Positions 7,336-16,405 of a stretch of 51,226 nucleotides of DNA are shown piece by piece. The position numbers and the translations under genes were made by a program. Positions within the stretch are counted from its first letter, which is position 1. Every line of letters starts with the position of its first letter. A model generated the notes under the pieces. That model saw only the letters and a program-made list of their open reading frames with translations, did not search any database and was not told the DNA's origin. The stretch is from Sphingomonas populi (GTDB lineage Bacteria > Pseudomonadota > Alphaproteobacteria > Sphingomonadales > Sphingomonadaceae): positions 1 to 51,226 of the forward strand of contig NZ_SGIS01000037.1 of assembly GCF_004208535.1 (NCBI RefSeq), given 5' to 3'.

Positions 7336-8328
7336 TCAGTGCGTTGTCGGTTCCGTAGTGTTGGGGCTCGGCGCCGAGGCCGGCTTCCCGTATTGCGGCG
7401 TCGTGCAGAAGGCTGCAACGTCGCCCTCCATACCATGAGCGGGACGTGGCGCGAGCGTGCGCAAATTCAGGTTGAACAATTCCCGGCGCTGGAAGCGATT
7501 GCGCAGGAATACATCGAAGTACCAGTGCATCATCGAAATCGGTATCACCGCATACAGCAGTCGTTCGCCGACCGACCAACTGACCGTCGTGCGGTCCGTG
7601 CGGCGGTCCGACGTGGTGCAGGAATGGCCGGTATCATAGACGAGGTGCCCGAACCGGCTGATGCGGTGGACGATCTCGTGATCTTCCAGAACATAATCCC
7701 ATAGCGAAAGATCGTATCCACCGGCCCCCTTGTAAGCGGCGGTTCGGAACGATTGCGCGTAGGCACCGCTGTGGCATTTGGATCGGAATAGCGTCGAGCG
7801 CAGCCGCGTGAGCCAGATCGCGCGCCGCCGCGCTGCCGGGCCAAGCGTGCAGCACAGGCCGATCGCCATGACCGCCGCCGCCCCGGGGTTCGCGTGGAAC
7901 AGCGCGATGCAGGTGCCGATATACTCGGGGGGGTAGAGGGTATCGGCGTCGAGTGTGGCAAGGAAGGGCGTTTCGATGTCCGCCAGTCCCGTCACCAAAG
8001 CATGGATTTTGCCGGGTGTGGCTTCGGACATGAAGCGAACCTCGACATCGACAAGCTGCGCGCAGGCGGCTTCTGCACGGGCGACGCTGTCGTCAGTCGA
8101 GGCATTATCGACAAGACGGAGCGCAAATCTCCGGTCGTTTTGGCGCGCAAGGCTGGCGATGGTGCGTTCGATATAGCCTGCCTCGTTGAAGAACGGCAGC
8201 ACCAGCGTGATCAAGGGCGGCGGTGCAATGGCGGCTTTGGGAGCAACGGCTGCGGACTGGGGGAGAAAATCGGCGAGCCTATTTCGCGGAAGGGATTGTT
8301 GACACGGATCGAGACTTGAAGTGTGCAT
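7336..8328 (-). CDS. Family 2 glycosyltransferase
   Basis: The GT-A fold of family 2 is clear. LITLVLPFFNEAGYIERTIA is the nucleotide-binding start and LRLVDNASTDDS the next strand. The metal-binding DxD motif lies in LATLDADTLYPPEYI, and the acceptor-side motif in YVLEDHEIVHRISRFG. It has no clear membrane helices apart from a hydrophobic patch near LLYAVIPISMMHWYF, so it probably works on the inner face of the membrane. The sugar and acceptor cannot be told. ATG 8328 is chosen; an in-frame GTG at 8379 would add 17 residues without a ribosome site. It lies 431 bases after the two-component genes, on the same strand. Confidence 0.8.
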   Translation of the reverse strand: MHTSSLDPCQQSLPRNRLADFLPQSAAVAPKAAIAPPPLITLVLPFFNEAGYIERTIASLARQNDRRFALRLVDNASTDDSVARAEAACAQLVDVEVRFMSEATPGKIHALVTGLADIETPFLATLDADTLYPPEYIGTCIALFHANPGAAAVMAIGLCCTLGPAARRRAIWLTRLRSTLFRSKCHSGAYAQSFRTAAYKGAGGYDLSLWDYVLEDHEIVHRISRFGHLVYDTGHSCTTSDRRTDRTTVSWSVGERLLYAVIPISMMHWYFDVFLRNRFQRRELFNLNLRTLAPRPAHGMEGDVAAFCTTPQYGKPASAPSPNTTEPTTH

Positions 8329-8759
8329 CGCTGGCTCGCCCCCCCTGGCTGCTCCTAAGACGCCGTCAAGCGACGCCACCGCAGTTCGTCCTACGCACTA
8401 CATTGCGACCATTTTCCACAGGAGCGCAGCCGCAGGATTATGCGCGTCAAGCCACTGAGGTGATACCCCGCCGCAAGCACTGCCCCGCGATCGGCAAGAC
8501 AATATCGTCGAGGTGCGGGCGCGCGCACATGACGACCCGCTGGAGAGCATCAACGCCAACGCATTCGCCGTTACCGAACGTTTCGATCAGGCACTGCCGG
8601 CCCCCGCCTCCAGTGCTTATGCCCACGTTTCGTCTTTCGCGGAACGATCCGCAAGCGGGAAATTGCCGTCGATCACCGCTGCCTCGATCTTGATCTTCAC
8701 CCCATCGCAGCCATGAAGCTTGCTATCGATCGCGGACCCGGAATACCCCGGTACATCCT
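8329..8759. other. Mostly gene-free stretch between histidine kinase and glycosyltransferase genes
   Basis: Only a 48-codon candidate frame (8617-8763, minus strand) looks protein-like. The rest shows no motif, repeat or RNA gene that I can support. Confidence 0.45.
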
Positions 8760-8763
8760 TCAA
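8617..8763 (-). CDS. Possible small protein coupled to the histidine kinase gene
   Basis: A frame of 48 residues starts at a TTG that overlaps the kinase stop codon (TTGA). It reads KDVPGYSGSAIDSKLHG and then DGVKIKIEAAVIDGNFPLAD before a TAA. The start of the segment vaguely recalls PepSY-domain proteins, which often accompany sensor kinases. It is too short to be a full domain and no clear ribosome site is present. It may be a remnant or chance. Confidence 0.2.
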   Translation of the reverse strand: MKDVPGYSGSAIDSKLHGCDGVKIKIEAAVIDGNFPLADRSAKDETWA

Positions 8764-10160
8764 AACTCCACATCGCGCTTACGGGAAAGGTCCACATCTT
8801 TCTGAAACGTCAATTGGACGTGTAACCCGGGGTTGTTATCCCCAATCCGCACATCGGCCTGATGCATGCGTGCGATCGCCGCCACGAGAGATAGTCCGAG
8901 GCCGGCACCAGGCAGGCCACGGCTCGTATCGACACGGTAAAAGCGGCGTAAAATCTTGTCGCGTTCAAGCGCGGGGACACCAGGCCCATTGTCAGCGATG
9001 ATCGCAGTGGGGAGCCTGTCAGCCTCATCGACGGAAACCGTGATGATCGCGCCGATCGGTGTGTATTTGAGCGCGTTGTCGAGCAAGTTCGCGAAAACCT
9101 GCGCGATCAATTCTGCGTCGCCGACCACGACAACGCCGGGTTCGATACGCACGATGAACGCCTTGCCCTGATCTTCCGCGAGCGGGCGATAGAGGTTTGC
9201 GACCCGCTCGGCGATTTCCGAAAGGTCGATCGGGCCAAGCAACTGCCGTCCGGCGCCGCCTTCGATCGAGCCGATCCGCAGCAGGGCACGAAAAATCGCG
9301 AGAATGTCGTCGGTCTGATCCAGGGCGGCCGCGACGCCGTTTCGATAGGCGTCGAGGGAATCATAGTCTCGCAGCCCTTCCAGTTGGTGCCGTAACCGCG
9401 TCAACGGTGTCCGCAAATCATGGGCGATGTCGGTCGAGACCTGTCGCAGCCCTTCCATGAGTTCGCCGATCCGGTCGAGCATCAGGTTGAGGTTCTTCGA
9501 GAGATGGTCGAACTCCGGGCTCATGCCGATCCTCGGCAAGCGTTCGGACAGGCTGCCGGCCATAATCCGCGCGACCGCTTCGTTGACCCGTTCCAGACGG
9601 CGCAGGAAAAGGTTGCCGATGACATAGCCGCCGATCAGCGCGATGATGGTGATGCCGATGCCCGACCAGATCGTAAAGGCATCGACCCGCTGGCGCAGCT
9701 TCTGGACATCGAACGTGTCGGTCGCGACGACGAGGATCGCACCGTTGCCGAGCCGTGTTCCCAGGCTCTGGAAGGTTTCGGCGCCGCCCGCCGCTCCAGT
9801 CCCGCCCGGATCGTCCGCGAACTGCAACTGCCCCCAGCCGAGCCGCGCGGCGTTTGCCGGAAGGTTGCCCGCAAGCCGTTTCCCGCGCGCATCGACGAGC
9901 AGATACTGAAACGGCTGCTCATAGTCGGTCGATTGCCGATGCGAAATCGTGTCGACCAGCCCGGCCATGCCCGTGTCGGGCAGCGCGTGGGCGAGCGTTG
10001 CCAGTTCGGACTTGAGCCCGATGGCGGTCGCCTCGTCGGCATAGCTGCGGATCGTGCGTTCGACGACGAACAGAAGCGCGACCGATCCGAGCGCGAACAG
10101 CGCCGCAATCATCAACGCGAAGCGGAACGCGCCGCTGTTGAACGATGCCGCTGGCCTCAC
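8760..10160 (-). CDS. Two-component sensor histidine kinase (HAMP, HisKA, HATPase)
   Basis: The 466-residue protein starts at GTG 10160, which overlaps the stop of the response regulator (GTGA). A first membrane helix (FALMIAALFALGSVALLFVV) precedes a periplasmic sensor region of about 130 residues. A second helix (IWSGIGITIIALIGGYVIG) and a HAMP linker (RRLERVNEAVARIMAGSLSE) follow. The phosphorylated histidine lies in STDIAHDLRTPLTRL. ATP-binding boxes are FANLLDNALKYTP, IIADNGPGVPALE and GLPGAGLGLSLVAA. The periplasmic part has no obvious metal-binding cluster. Divergent from the RND efflux operon, the pair most likely senses envelope stress or a metal and controls that pump. This is inferred from position. 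Confidence 0.9.
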   Translation of the reverse strand: MRPAASFNSGAFRFALMIAALFALGSVALLFVVERTIRSYADEATAIGLKSELATLAHALPDTGMAGLVDTISHRQSTDYEQPFQYLLVDARGKRLAGNLPANAARLGWGQLQFADDPGGTGAAGGAETFQSLGTRLGNGAILVVATDTFDVQKLRQRVDAFTIWSGIGITIIALIGGYVIGNLFLRRLERVNEAVARIMAGSLSERLPRIGMSPEFDHLSKNLNLMLDRIGELMEGLRQVSTDIAHDLRTPLTRLRHQLEGLRDYDSLDAYRNGVAAALDQTDDILAIFRALLRIGSIEGGAGRQLLGPIDLSEIAERVANLYRPLAEDQGKAFIVRIEPGVVVVGDAELIAQVFANLLDNALKYTPIGAIITVSVDEADRLPTAIIADNGPGVPALERDKILRRFYRVDTSRGLPGAGLGLSLVAAIARMHQADVRIGDNNPGLHVQLTFQKDVDLSRKRDVEF

Positions 10161-10837
10161 ACCGCTGGCGCTTCGATCCGATACCCGGCGCCGCGAACGG
10201 TGTGGATCAGCGGAACGTCCGCGCCGCGTTCGATCTTCGCGCGAAGCCGGCTCATATGGCTTTCGATGAGGTTGGTTTGCGGGTCGAAATGGAGCGACCA
10301 GACGGTCTCCAGCATCATCGTGCGGGTGACGATCTCGCCCTTGTGCCGCATCAGATATTCGAGGAGCTTCGCCTCCTGCGCCTGCAAATCGATGCGGCGG
10401 CCCCCGCGTGTGACGGTACGGCGGATCAGGTCCATCTCGAGGTCGGCGACGCGCAACGTCGTCACCGTTTCGATCGAGGCCGGGCGGCGGGCGAGCGCGG
10501 CCACCCGCGCGATCAGTTCGGTGGCGGCGAACGGCTTGACGAGATAGTCGTCGGCGCCGCCATTCAGACCTTCGACCCGGTCGCTCACGCCGTCCATCGC
10601 GGTGAGCAGGATCGCCGGGGTCGAGACACCGGCGGCGCGGAGTTCGCGCAGCGCGGAGAGGCCATCGATACCCGCCACCATACGATCGAAGATCAGCACA
10701 GCGTATTCGGTCTTCGACGCCGACACGGTGGCTTCGGTGCCGGTTTCGCACGTATCGACGACATGGCCGGCGCCCGTGAGCGCGCGCGCGACATAGGTTC
10801 GCGTCGCCTCGTCGTCCTCAAGCAGCAAAAGCCTCAT
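10157..10837 (-). CDS. OmpR/PhoB-family response regulator
   Basis: The 226-residue protein has an N-terminal receiver domain. MRLLLLEDDEATRTYVARAL carries the acidic pocket, the phosphorylated aspartate is in AVLIFDRMVAGIDGL, and the conserved lysine is in DDYLVKPFAATELIARVAAL. The C-terminal half is an OmpR winged helix (LLEYLMRHKGEIVTRTMMLE, then ESHMSRLRAKIERG and VRGAGYRIE). The start at ATG 10837 begins exactly at the receiver domain; a longer frame upstream is not expected. It is the first gene of the regulator-kinase operon. It is divergent from the pump genes, whose shared 144-base gap should contain its binding sites. Confidence 0.92.
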   Translation of the reverse strand: MRLLLLEDDEATRTYVARALTGAGHVVDTCETGTEATVSASKTEYAVLIFDRMVAGIDGLSALRELRAAGVSTPAILLTAMDGVSDRVEGLNGGADDYLVKPFAATELIARVAALARRPASIETVTTLRVADLEMDLIRRTVTRGGRRIDLQAQEAKLLEYLMRHKGEIVTRTMMLETVWSLHFDPQTNLIESHMSRLRAKIERGADVPLIHTVRGAGYRIEAPAV

Positions 10838-10981
10838 CGTCGTGCGGCGCTCCGGTCCCCGGTGACCGCAATAGAGGTTGGCGGCCCGGCCTGCCAGCCA
10901 CGTTGGCAATTTCCAATGTTGGGCCGAGGCTACGTGAAGCTAGGAGCCACGGGGAACCGAGCGTTCACGCAGGAGCCACGG

Positions 10982-12307
10982 TTGCATCGATCGTCGAAGA
11001 CCCTTTGTTGCGCCGCGCTTGCCATCGCCTTCGTGGCGGCGCCGGGTTGCGCGCCGTACACGCCGCTGCCGCTCGATCGTGTGCCGCCGCTCGCACCTGC
11101 GCTGACGGTGCTGCCGGAGACGCCGCTTGGCCTGGCGCAGGTCACTGCGCTCGCGCTGGAGCGCGATCCCGATGTGCGTGCCGTTCGGGCCAGACATGGC
11201 CTCGCCGACGCGCAACTGCTCCAGTCGGGCATTCTGCCCAACCCCATGTTGAACGGCGCGGTCCTGCCGCTGCTGTCGGGGATCGGGACGGTGCCGGCAT
11301 GGAGCATCGGCATCTCCCAGGACATCAAGGCGCTCGTCACCTATCGCGCGAAGCGCCGTGCGGCCGAATATGCCGCGCGGCAGGTTTACGCAGATGTGCT
11401 GTGGCAGGAATGGCAGGTTGCGGGACAGGCGCGCCAGCTCGCGGTCGATCTGATCGCGGGCGAGCGCAGTCGGCCGCTGCTGATGGAGGCGTTCGATCTC
11501 CTCCAGCGTCGCAGCACCGTGCTGCAGCAGGCGCTGGCGGCGGGCAACGCCACGCTGGTGACGGCGGCGCCGACGCAGGTGGCGCTGCAGGCCGCGCGGG
11601 CTTCGGTGCAGGCGCTCGATCAGCGTCAGCTTTCGTTGCGGCACCAGTTGAACGCATTGCTCGGCCTGACGCCGGACGCGGTGGTGCCGCTCGCCACCGT
11701 GATCGACCTGCCGCCGCTCGACATGACTGCGATCCGCGCGAGCCTCGACACGCTGGCGGATCGCCGGCCGGACCTGCTCGCGCTGCGGCTGGGGTATGCG
11801 TCGCAGGATGCCACATTGCGCGTCGCGATCCTGTCGCAATTCCCCGATCTCGTCCTTGGCGGGGCGGGTAGCAGCGACAACAGCAAGGTCATCAACGGCG
11901 GCCCGAATGTCACCGTCGGCCTGCCGATCTTCGATCGCAATCAGGGTAACATCGCCATCGCGACGGCGACCCGGGCGCAACTTCATGCGGAGTACGCCGC
12001 GCGGCTTGCCACTGCGACCGGCCAGGTCGGCGCGACCCTCGCCGAGATGGAGCAGTTGCAAGCACAACTCACCGTCGTGCGGCGCGATCTGCCGGCCGCG
12101 CGCCTCGCCGCGCAGCGCGCCGCCGGCGCGTTCGGCGCGTCCAACCTCGACGAGCGCAGCTACGTCGATCTCGTCACCAATCGCTTCGCCAAGGAACAAG
12201 AGGTCATGACGATGGAGCGCGCGCTGCTCGATCGGCAGGTGGCGTTGCTGACGCTGATCGGCGCGGGGCTGCCTGCGGTCGATACGCTGCCGGGAGCGGT
12301 CAAGTGA
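10982..12307 (+). CDS. Outer-membrane factor lipoprotein of RND efflux system (TolC/NodT type)
   Basis: The protein is about 441 residues long and begins with a lipoprotein signal ending in AAPGC. The two long helical repeats of TolC-like channels are visible: LAQVTALALERDPDVRAVRA with LADAQLLQSGILPNPML, and LALRLGYASQDATLRVAILS with LPIFDRNQGNIAIATATRAQ. The TTG at 10982 is taken as the start because AGGAG (10971-10975) lies six bases upstream and the lipobox then falls at the right depth. An in-frame ATG at 10916 is the alternative. The channel spans the outer membrane and completes the pump with the two genes that follow, each overlapping the previous one. Confidence 0.87.
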   Translation: MHRSSKTLCCAALAIAFVAAPGCAPYTPLPLDRVPPLAPALTVLPETPLGLAQVTALALERDPDVRAVRARHGLADAQLLQSGILPNPMLNGAVLPLLSGIGTVPAWSIGISQDIKALVTYRAKRRAAEYAARQVYADVLWQEWQVAGQARQLAVDLIAGERSRPLLMEAFDLLQRRSTVLQQALAAGNATLVTAAPTQVALQAARASVQALDQRQLSLRHQLNALLGLTPDAVVPLATVIDLPPLDMTAIRASLDTLADRRPDLLALRLGYASQDATLRVAILSQFPDLVLGGAGSSDNSKVINGGPNVTVGLPIFDRNQGNIAIATATRAQLHAEYAARLATATGQVGATLAEMEQLQAQLTVVRRDLPAARLAAQRAAGAFGASNLDERSYVDLVTNRFAKEQEVMTMERALLDRQVALLTLIGAGLPAVDTLPGAVK

Positions 12308-13332
12308 GGCGATTCCTCGCCATCGTGCCGCTCGCGCTGCTCGCCGCGTGCGGCGGCACGCCTGCGCCCGACGCCACATCGACGCCAAGCGTTCTGGTAT
12401 CGCTGACGCAGGCGAAACGCGGCAGCGCGCCGGACTATGTCACGGCCTATGGCAGCGCCACGCCCGCGACCAATGGCACGCAGACGCTCAGCACCGCGCA
12501 AGCCGGGCAGGTCTCGCGACTGGCGGTGACGCCGGGCGCGAGCGTCCGCGCTGGCCAGGCGCTGGTGGTGTTTGCCACCGATCCATCGGCGGTCAGCGCG
12601 TTTCAGCAAGCCGACACGGCGCTCGCCGCCGCCCGGAAGCAGCGCGCCTCGACCGCGCAATTGCTCACACAACAGCTCGCGACGCGCGACCAGCTCGTTC
12701 AGGCGGAGAAAGCCGTCGCCGATGCGCAGGCATCGCTCGCGGCTTTGCGTCGGCAGGGTGCCGGCCAGCCGGAGCGGACGCTCACCGCGCCGTTCGACGG
12801 GATCGTCACCGCCGTGCCGGTGGCGCAAGGCGACCGCACCCAGCCCGGTGCGCCGCTGGTCACCGTCGCGCGCAGCGGCGGCATCGTCGCCACCGTCGGG
12901 GTCGATCCGGCCGACAGCGCGCGCGTCCGCATCGGTCAGGCTGCGCGGATCGTGCGGCTGAGTGGAGGCGCGGCGATCGCCGGTCATGTGATCCGCGTTG
13001 ACAGCCTGCTCAACCCCAAGACCCGGCTCGTCGATGTCGATCTCGCCTTTCCAGCCGGCGCGCTGCTCACCAACGAGGCGCTGCGCGGTGACATCGCGGT
13101 TGCGGAGGTCGCTGGCTGGCTGGTGCCGCATCGGGCGGTCGTCACCGCGAACGGGCCGGCGCATATTTTCCAAATCGTCGGCGGCAAGGCTCATAGCGTG
13201 CCGGTCAAACTGCTGCTGTCCGGCGAAACCACGGATGTCATCGCGGGCGCGCTCGATCCGCGCGTTCGGGTGATCGTCGATGGTGCTTTTCAGGTCGACG
13301 ACGGCGCCGCCGTGCGTTGGGCTGGCCGCTGA
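12304..13332 (+). CDS. RND efflux periplasmic adaptor lipoprotein (membrane fusion protein)
   Basis: The 342-residue adaptor starts with GTG overlapping the previous stop (GTGA). It has a lipoprotein signal, with the lipobox LLAACGG. The lipoyl halves are split around a short helical hairpin (AGQVSRLAVTPGASVRAGQA and ERTLTAPFDGIVTAVPVAQG). A beta-barrel and membrane-proximal domain follow (residues about 175-340). The hairpin is short, as in adaptors that pair with channels directly. It links the inner-membrane pump to the outer-membrane channel encoded on either side. The substrate cannot be told from the adaptor: no Met-rich or His-rich metal site stands out. Confidence 0.9.
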   Translation: MRRFLAIVPLALLAACGGTPAPDATSTPSVLVSLTQAKRGSAPDYVTAYGSATPATNGTQTLSTAQAGQVSRLAVTPGASVRAGQALVVFATDPSAVSAFQQADTALAAARKQRASTAQLLTQQLATRDQLVQAEKAVADAQASLAALRRQGAGQPERTLTAPFDGIVTAVPVAQGDRTQPGAPLVTVARSGGIVATVGVDPADSARVRIGQAARIVRLSGGAAIAGHVIRVDSLLNPKTRLVDVDLAFPAGALLTNEALRGDIAVAEVAGWLVPHRAVVTANGPAHIFQIVGGKAHSVPVKLLLSGETTDVIAGALDPRVRVIVDGAFQVDDGAAVRWAGR

Positions 13333-16300
13333 TGTTCGAGCGGCTGCTCGGGCGCCAGTCCCGCGCGTTTGTCGTCATCGCGTTGGCGGTGGCGCTGGCC
13401 GGCATGGTCGCCGCGCTGTCGCTGCCGGTCGGTCTGTTCCCGCAGGCTGCTTTCCCCCGCGTCGTCGTCGATCTCGACGCTGGCAGCCGCCCCGCCGACC
13501 AGACCGCGCTTCTGGCGACACGCCCGGTCGAAGAAGCGGTCCGCGCGATCCCCGGCGTGGAGGACGTGCGCTCCGAGACGACGCGCGGTTCTGCGCAAAT
13601 TTCGATCGATTTCGGCTGGGGCCGCGACATGGTGGCGAGCACGTTGCTGGTCGATAGCGCGATCGCGCGCGCGCTCACCAGCCTGCCGGCGGGCACCAGC
13701 TACACCGTGCGGCGGATGGACCCGACGGTCTTCCCGATCATCGCCTATGCGCTCGAATCGGACACCGTGTCGCCGGCCGCGCTACAGGATCTCGCCCGGT
13801 ATCAGATCACCCCGCTGCTCTCGTCGATCTCCGGCCTCTCGCGTGTCGCGGTGCAGGGCGGCGAGACGCAGGAGATCGAGGTTCTCGCCGATCCCAATCG
13901 CCTTGCCAGTTACGGTCTGGCGATGAGCGACCTCGCCGCCGCCATCAAGAACGGCAACGTGCTGAGCGCGGTCGGCCAGGTGCAGGATCGCGGGCGGCTG
14001 TCGCTGGTGATCGCCGACCGCAGCACGGTGAACGCCGCGCAGATCGGCGACATCGTTGTGCGCGCCGATCCCGCCGGCATCGTCCGCGTGCGCGATCTCG
14101 CCACGGTGCAGGACGGTGTGGTCCCGCACTATCTGCGCATCGTCGAGGACGGCAAGCCGGCTGTATTGTTCCAGATTTACGAACAGCCGGACGGCAACGC
14201 CGTGCAGATTTCCAGGCAGGTCGCCGCCGCGCTCGCCGGCTTCAGGCTTCCGCCCGGTGTGCGGATAGTCACCTGGTATGACCAGAGCGAGCTTGTCACC
14301 CAGTCGGTCGACAGCGTGCGCGATGCGGTGCTGATAGGGCTGGTGCTGGCGGCGGCGGTGCTGCTGTTTTTCCTGCGGAGTTGGCGCGTCACGTTGGTGG
14401 CCGTCATCATCGTGCCCGCCACGCTCGCCGCCACGGTGCTGGTGTTGAGCCTGTTGGGGATGAGCTTCAACATCATGACATTGGGTGGCATCGCCGCGGC
14501 AGTCGGGCTGCTGATCGACGATGTGATCGTGATGGTCGAACATATCGCCCGCCGCGCCGGTCAGGCGGGCGGGGCGGCGGCGGTGCTGCCCGCCGCGCAC
14601 GAGTTCATGGCGCCGCTGACCGGATCGAGCCTCGCGACGCTGATCGTGTTCCTGCCGCTCTCCTTCCTCAGCGGCGTGACCGGCGCTTTCTCCAAGGCGC
14701 TGTCGGTGACGATGGCGACGGCGCTGGCGATATCCTGGGCGATGACCGCGTTCGTCGTGCCGGTACTGACGCGGCGGCTGGTGAATTTCGATACCTGGCG
14801 CGATCCCGGTGCGGCCGGCGAAGGCTGGCTCGCGCGACGGCATGACGGCGCGCTCGACGGATTGATCCGGCGGCCGTGGCTGCTGGCGGTGCTGCTCATG
14901 CCGCTGCTGGTGATCGGCTATCTCGGCTATGCGAACGTGCCGAGCGGGTTCATGCCGAAGGTCGACGAAGGCGGCTTCGTGATGGATTATTACACCCCGC
15001 CCGGCACCTCGCTCGACGAGAGCAGCCGCGAGGTCGGCCAGATCGACGCGCTGCTGCACGCCAACCCGGATGTCGCGACATTCTCGCGCAGGCTGGGCAC
15101 CGGCCTCGGCGGCGATCTCGGCCAGAGCTATCACGGCGACTATTTCGTCAAGCTCAAACCCGGCCGCGCCAAGCCGACGGAAGCGATCATGTCGGACACG
15201 CGCGCGCTGGTCGAGCAGCGGGTGCCCGGTGTGCGGGTCGAACTCGCGCAGTTGATGGAGGATCTGATCGGCGATCTCACGGCTGTGCCACAGCCGATCG
15301 AGATCAAACTCTACGCCTCCGACAATGCTCTGCTCGGCCCGCAGGCGGAGAAGGTCGCGGCGGCAATCGGCAAGATCGACGGCGTGGTCGAGGTGAAGAG
15401 CGGCGTGCAACTCGCCGGCGACGCGATCAATGTGCATGTCGATCCGATCCGCGCAGCGGTCGAGGGCGTCGCGCCCGCCGATGTCGAGGCGGCGCTCAAC
15501 ACCGCACTGACGGGCGTGGTCGCGACCTCCGTGCCGCAACCGACCAAGATCGTTGACGTGCGGGTGCGCCTGCCCAACATGATGACGATCACGCAAGCCG
15601 AACTGGCGAAGCTGCCGATCCGCGCGGCCGACGGTCATGTCTTTCCGCTCGACCGCGTCGCCGACATCACCCCGCAATCGGGCCAGCCGCAAATCTCGCG
15701 CGAGAATCTGGAACCGATGGTCGCCGTCACCGGCCGCATCGAGGGGCGGGGGCTTGGCGCGGCGGTGGCGGACGTCAAGGCGTATCTCGACACCCCCGGC
15801 ACGCTCGGCCCCGGCATCCGTTACGAACTGGGCGGCCTTTACGCACAGCAGCAGATCGCTTTCGCCGGGCTGACCAAGGTGTTCGGTGCGGCGCTGGTCG
15901 CCGAGTTCGTGCTGTTGCTGGTGTTGTACCGCCAATTCTGGCGGCCGACGATCATCATCGCCTGTTCCTTGCTATCGACCACCGCCGTGTTCACCGCGCT
16001 GTGGCTGACCGGCGTAGAACTCAACATCACCGCGCTGATGGGCATGACGATGATTATCGGCATCAGCACCGAGATGGCGATCTTCTACATGTCCGAGTTG
16101 GAGGACCTGTCGCATCGCATGAGTCCGCGTGAGGCCGTGCGCGAAGCGAGCCGCAACCGGCTGCGGCCGATCACCATGACGACATCGGCGGCGATCCTCA
16201 CGCTGCTGCCGCTCGCACTGGCGATCGGGCAGGGGGCGGGCATCCAGCAGCCACTGGCGATCGCGATCATCGCCGGGTTGCTCCTGCAATATCCGCTCGT

Positions 16301-16379
16301 GTTGATCGCGATGCCGGTGCTCGTCCGTCTGACCTTGCCGCGCGAAGATCAGCCCGCGCCAACCGCCCCGCACCTGTGA
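13332..16379 (+). CDS. RND efflux transporter permease, AcrB/HAE-like
   Basis: At 1015 residues this is a full-length RND pump. A first helix (AFVVIALAVALAGMVAALSL), two large periplasmic loops (about residues 35-330 and 545-860) and clusters of helices at 335-530 and 865-1005 follow the usual plan. The proton relay in the fourth helix reads AAAVGLLIDDVIVMVEH, with the paired aspartates of the hydrophobe/amphiphile branch. Heavy-metal pumps of the CzcA branch have a different pattern there. This argues for organic substrates despite the metal-rich surroundings, though it is no proof. The ATG overlaps the adaptor stop (TGATG). Confidence 0.92.
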   Translation: MFERLLGRQSRAFVVIALAVALAGMVAALSLPVGLFPQAAFPRVVVDLDAGSRPADQTALLATRPVEEAVRAIPGVEDVRSETTRGSAQISIDFGWGRDMVASTLLVDSAIARALTSLPAGTSYTVRRMDPTVFPIIAYALESDTVSPAALQDLARYQITPLLSSISGLSRVAVQGGETQEIEVLADPNRLASYGLAMSDLAAAIKNGNVLSAVGQVQDRGRLSLVIADRSTVNAAQIGDIVVRADPAGIVRVRDLATVQDGVVPHYLRIVEDGKPAVLFQIYEQPDGNAVQISRQVAAALAGFRLPPGVRIVTWYDQSELVTQSVDSVRDAVLIGLVLAAAVLLFFLRSWRVTLVAVIIVPATLAATVLVLSLLGMSFNIMTLGGIAAAVGLLIDDVIVMVEHIARRAGQAGGAAAVLPAAHEFMAPLTGSSLATLIVFLPLSFLSGVTGAFSKALSVTMATALAISWAMTAFVVPVLTRRLVNFDTWRDPGAAGEGWLARRHDGALDGLIRRPWLLAVLLMPLLVIGYLGYANVPSGFMPKVDEGGFVMDYYTPPGTSLDESSREVGQIDALLHANPDVATFSRRLGTGLGGDLGQSYHGDYFVKLKPGRAKPTEAIMSDTRALVEQRVPGVRVELAQLMEDLIGDLTAVPQPIEIKLYASDNALLGPQAEKVAAAIGKIDGVVEVKSGVQLAGDAINVHVDPIRAAVEGVAPADVEAALNTALTGVVATSVPQPTKIVDVRVRLPNMMTITQAELAKLPIRAADGHVFPLDRVADITPQSGQPQISRENLEPMVAVTGRIEGRGLGAAVADVKAYLDTPGTLGPGIRYELGGLYAQQQIAFAGLTKVFGAALVAEFVLLLVLYRQFWRPTIIIACSLLSTTAVFTALWLTGVELNITALMGMTMIIGISTEMAIFYMSELEDLSHRMSPREAVREASRNRLRPITMTTSAAILTLLPLALAIGQGAGIQQPLAIAIIAGLLLQYPLVLIAMPVLVRLTLPREDQPAPTAPHL

Positions 16380-16405
16380 ACCTCCGCACCAAAGGAAGCC
16401 GTTCG

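Noticed and set aside
10145..10981. In-frame extension of the outer-membrane factor gene far upstream, across the response regulator
   Set aside because: The extension overlaps an antisense regulator gene with clear motifs. The lipoprotein signal and ribosome site place the start at 10982.
13782..15935. Long open frame of 717 codons on the minus strand inside the RND pump gene
   Set aside because: It is an antisense shadow of a GC-rich gene. It is rich in Arg, His and Gln, has no motif, and the plus-strand frame is a clear RND pump.
13332..16379. Calling the RND pump a heavy-metal (CzcA-type) pump because of its neighbours
   Set aside because: The fourth helix has the paired aspartates of the hydrophobe/amphiphile branch, not the metal-pump pattern.
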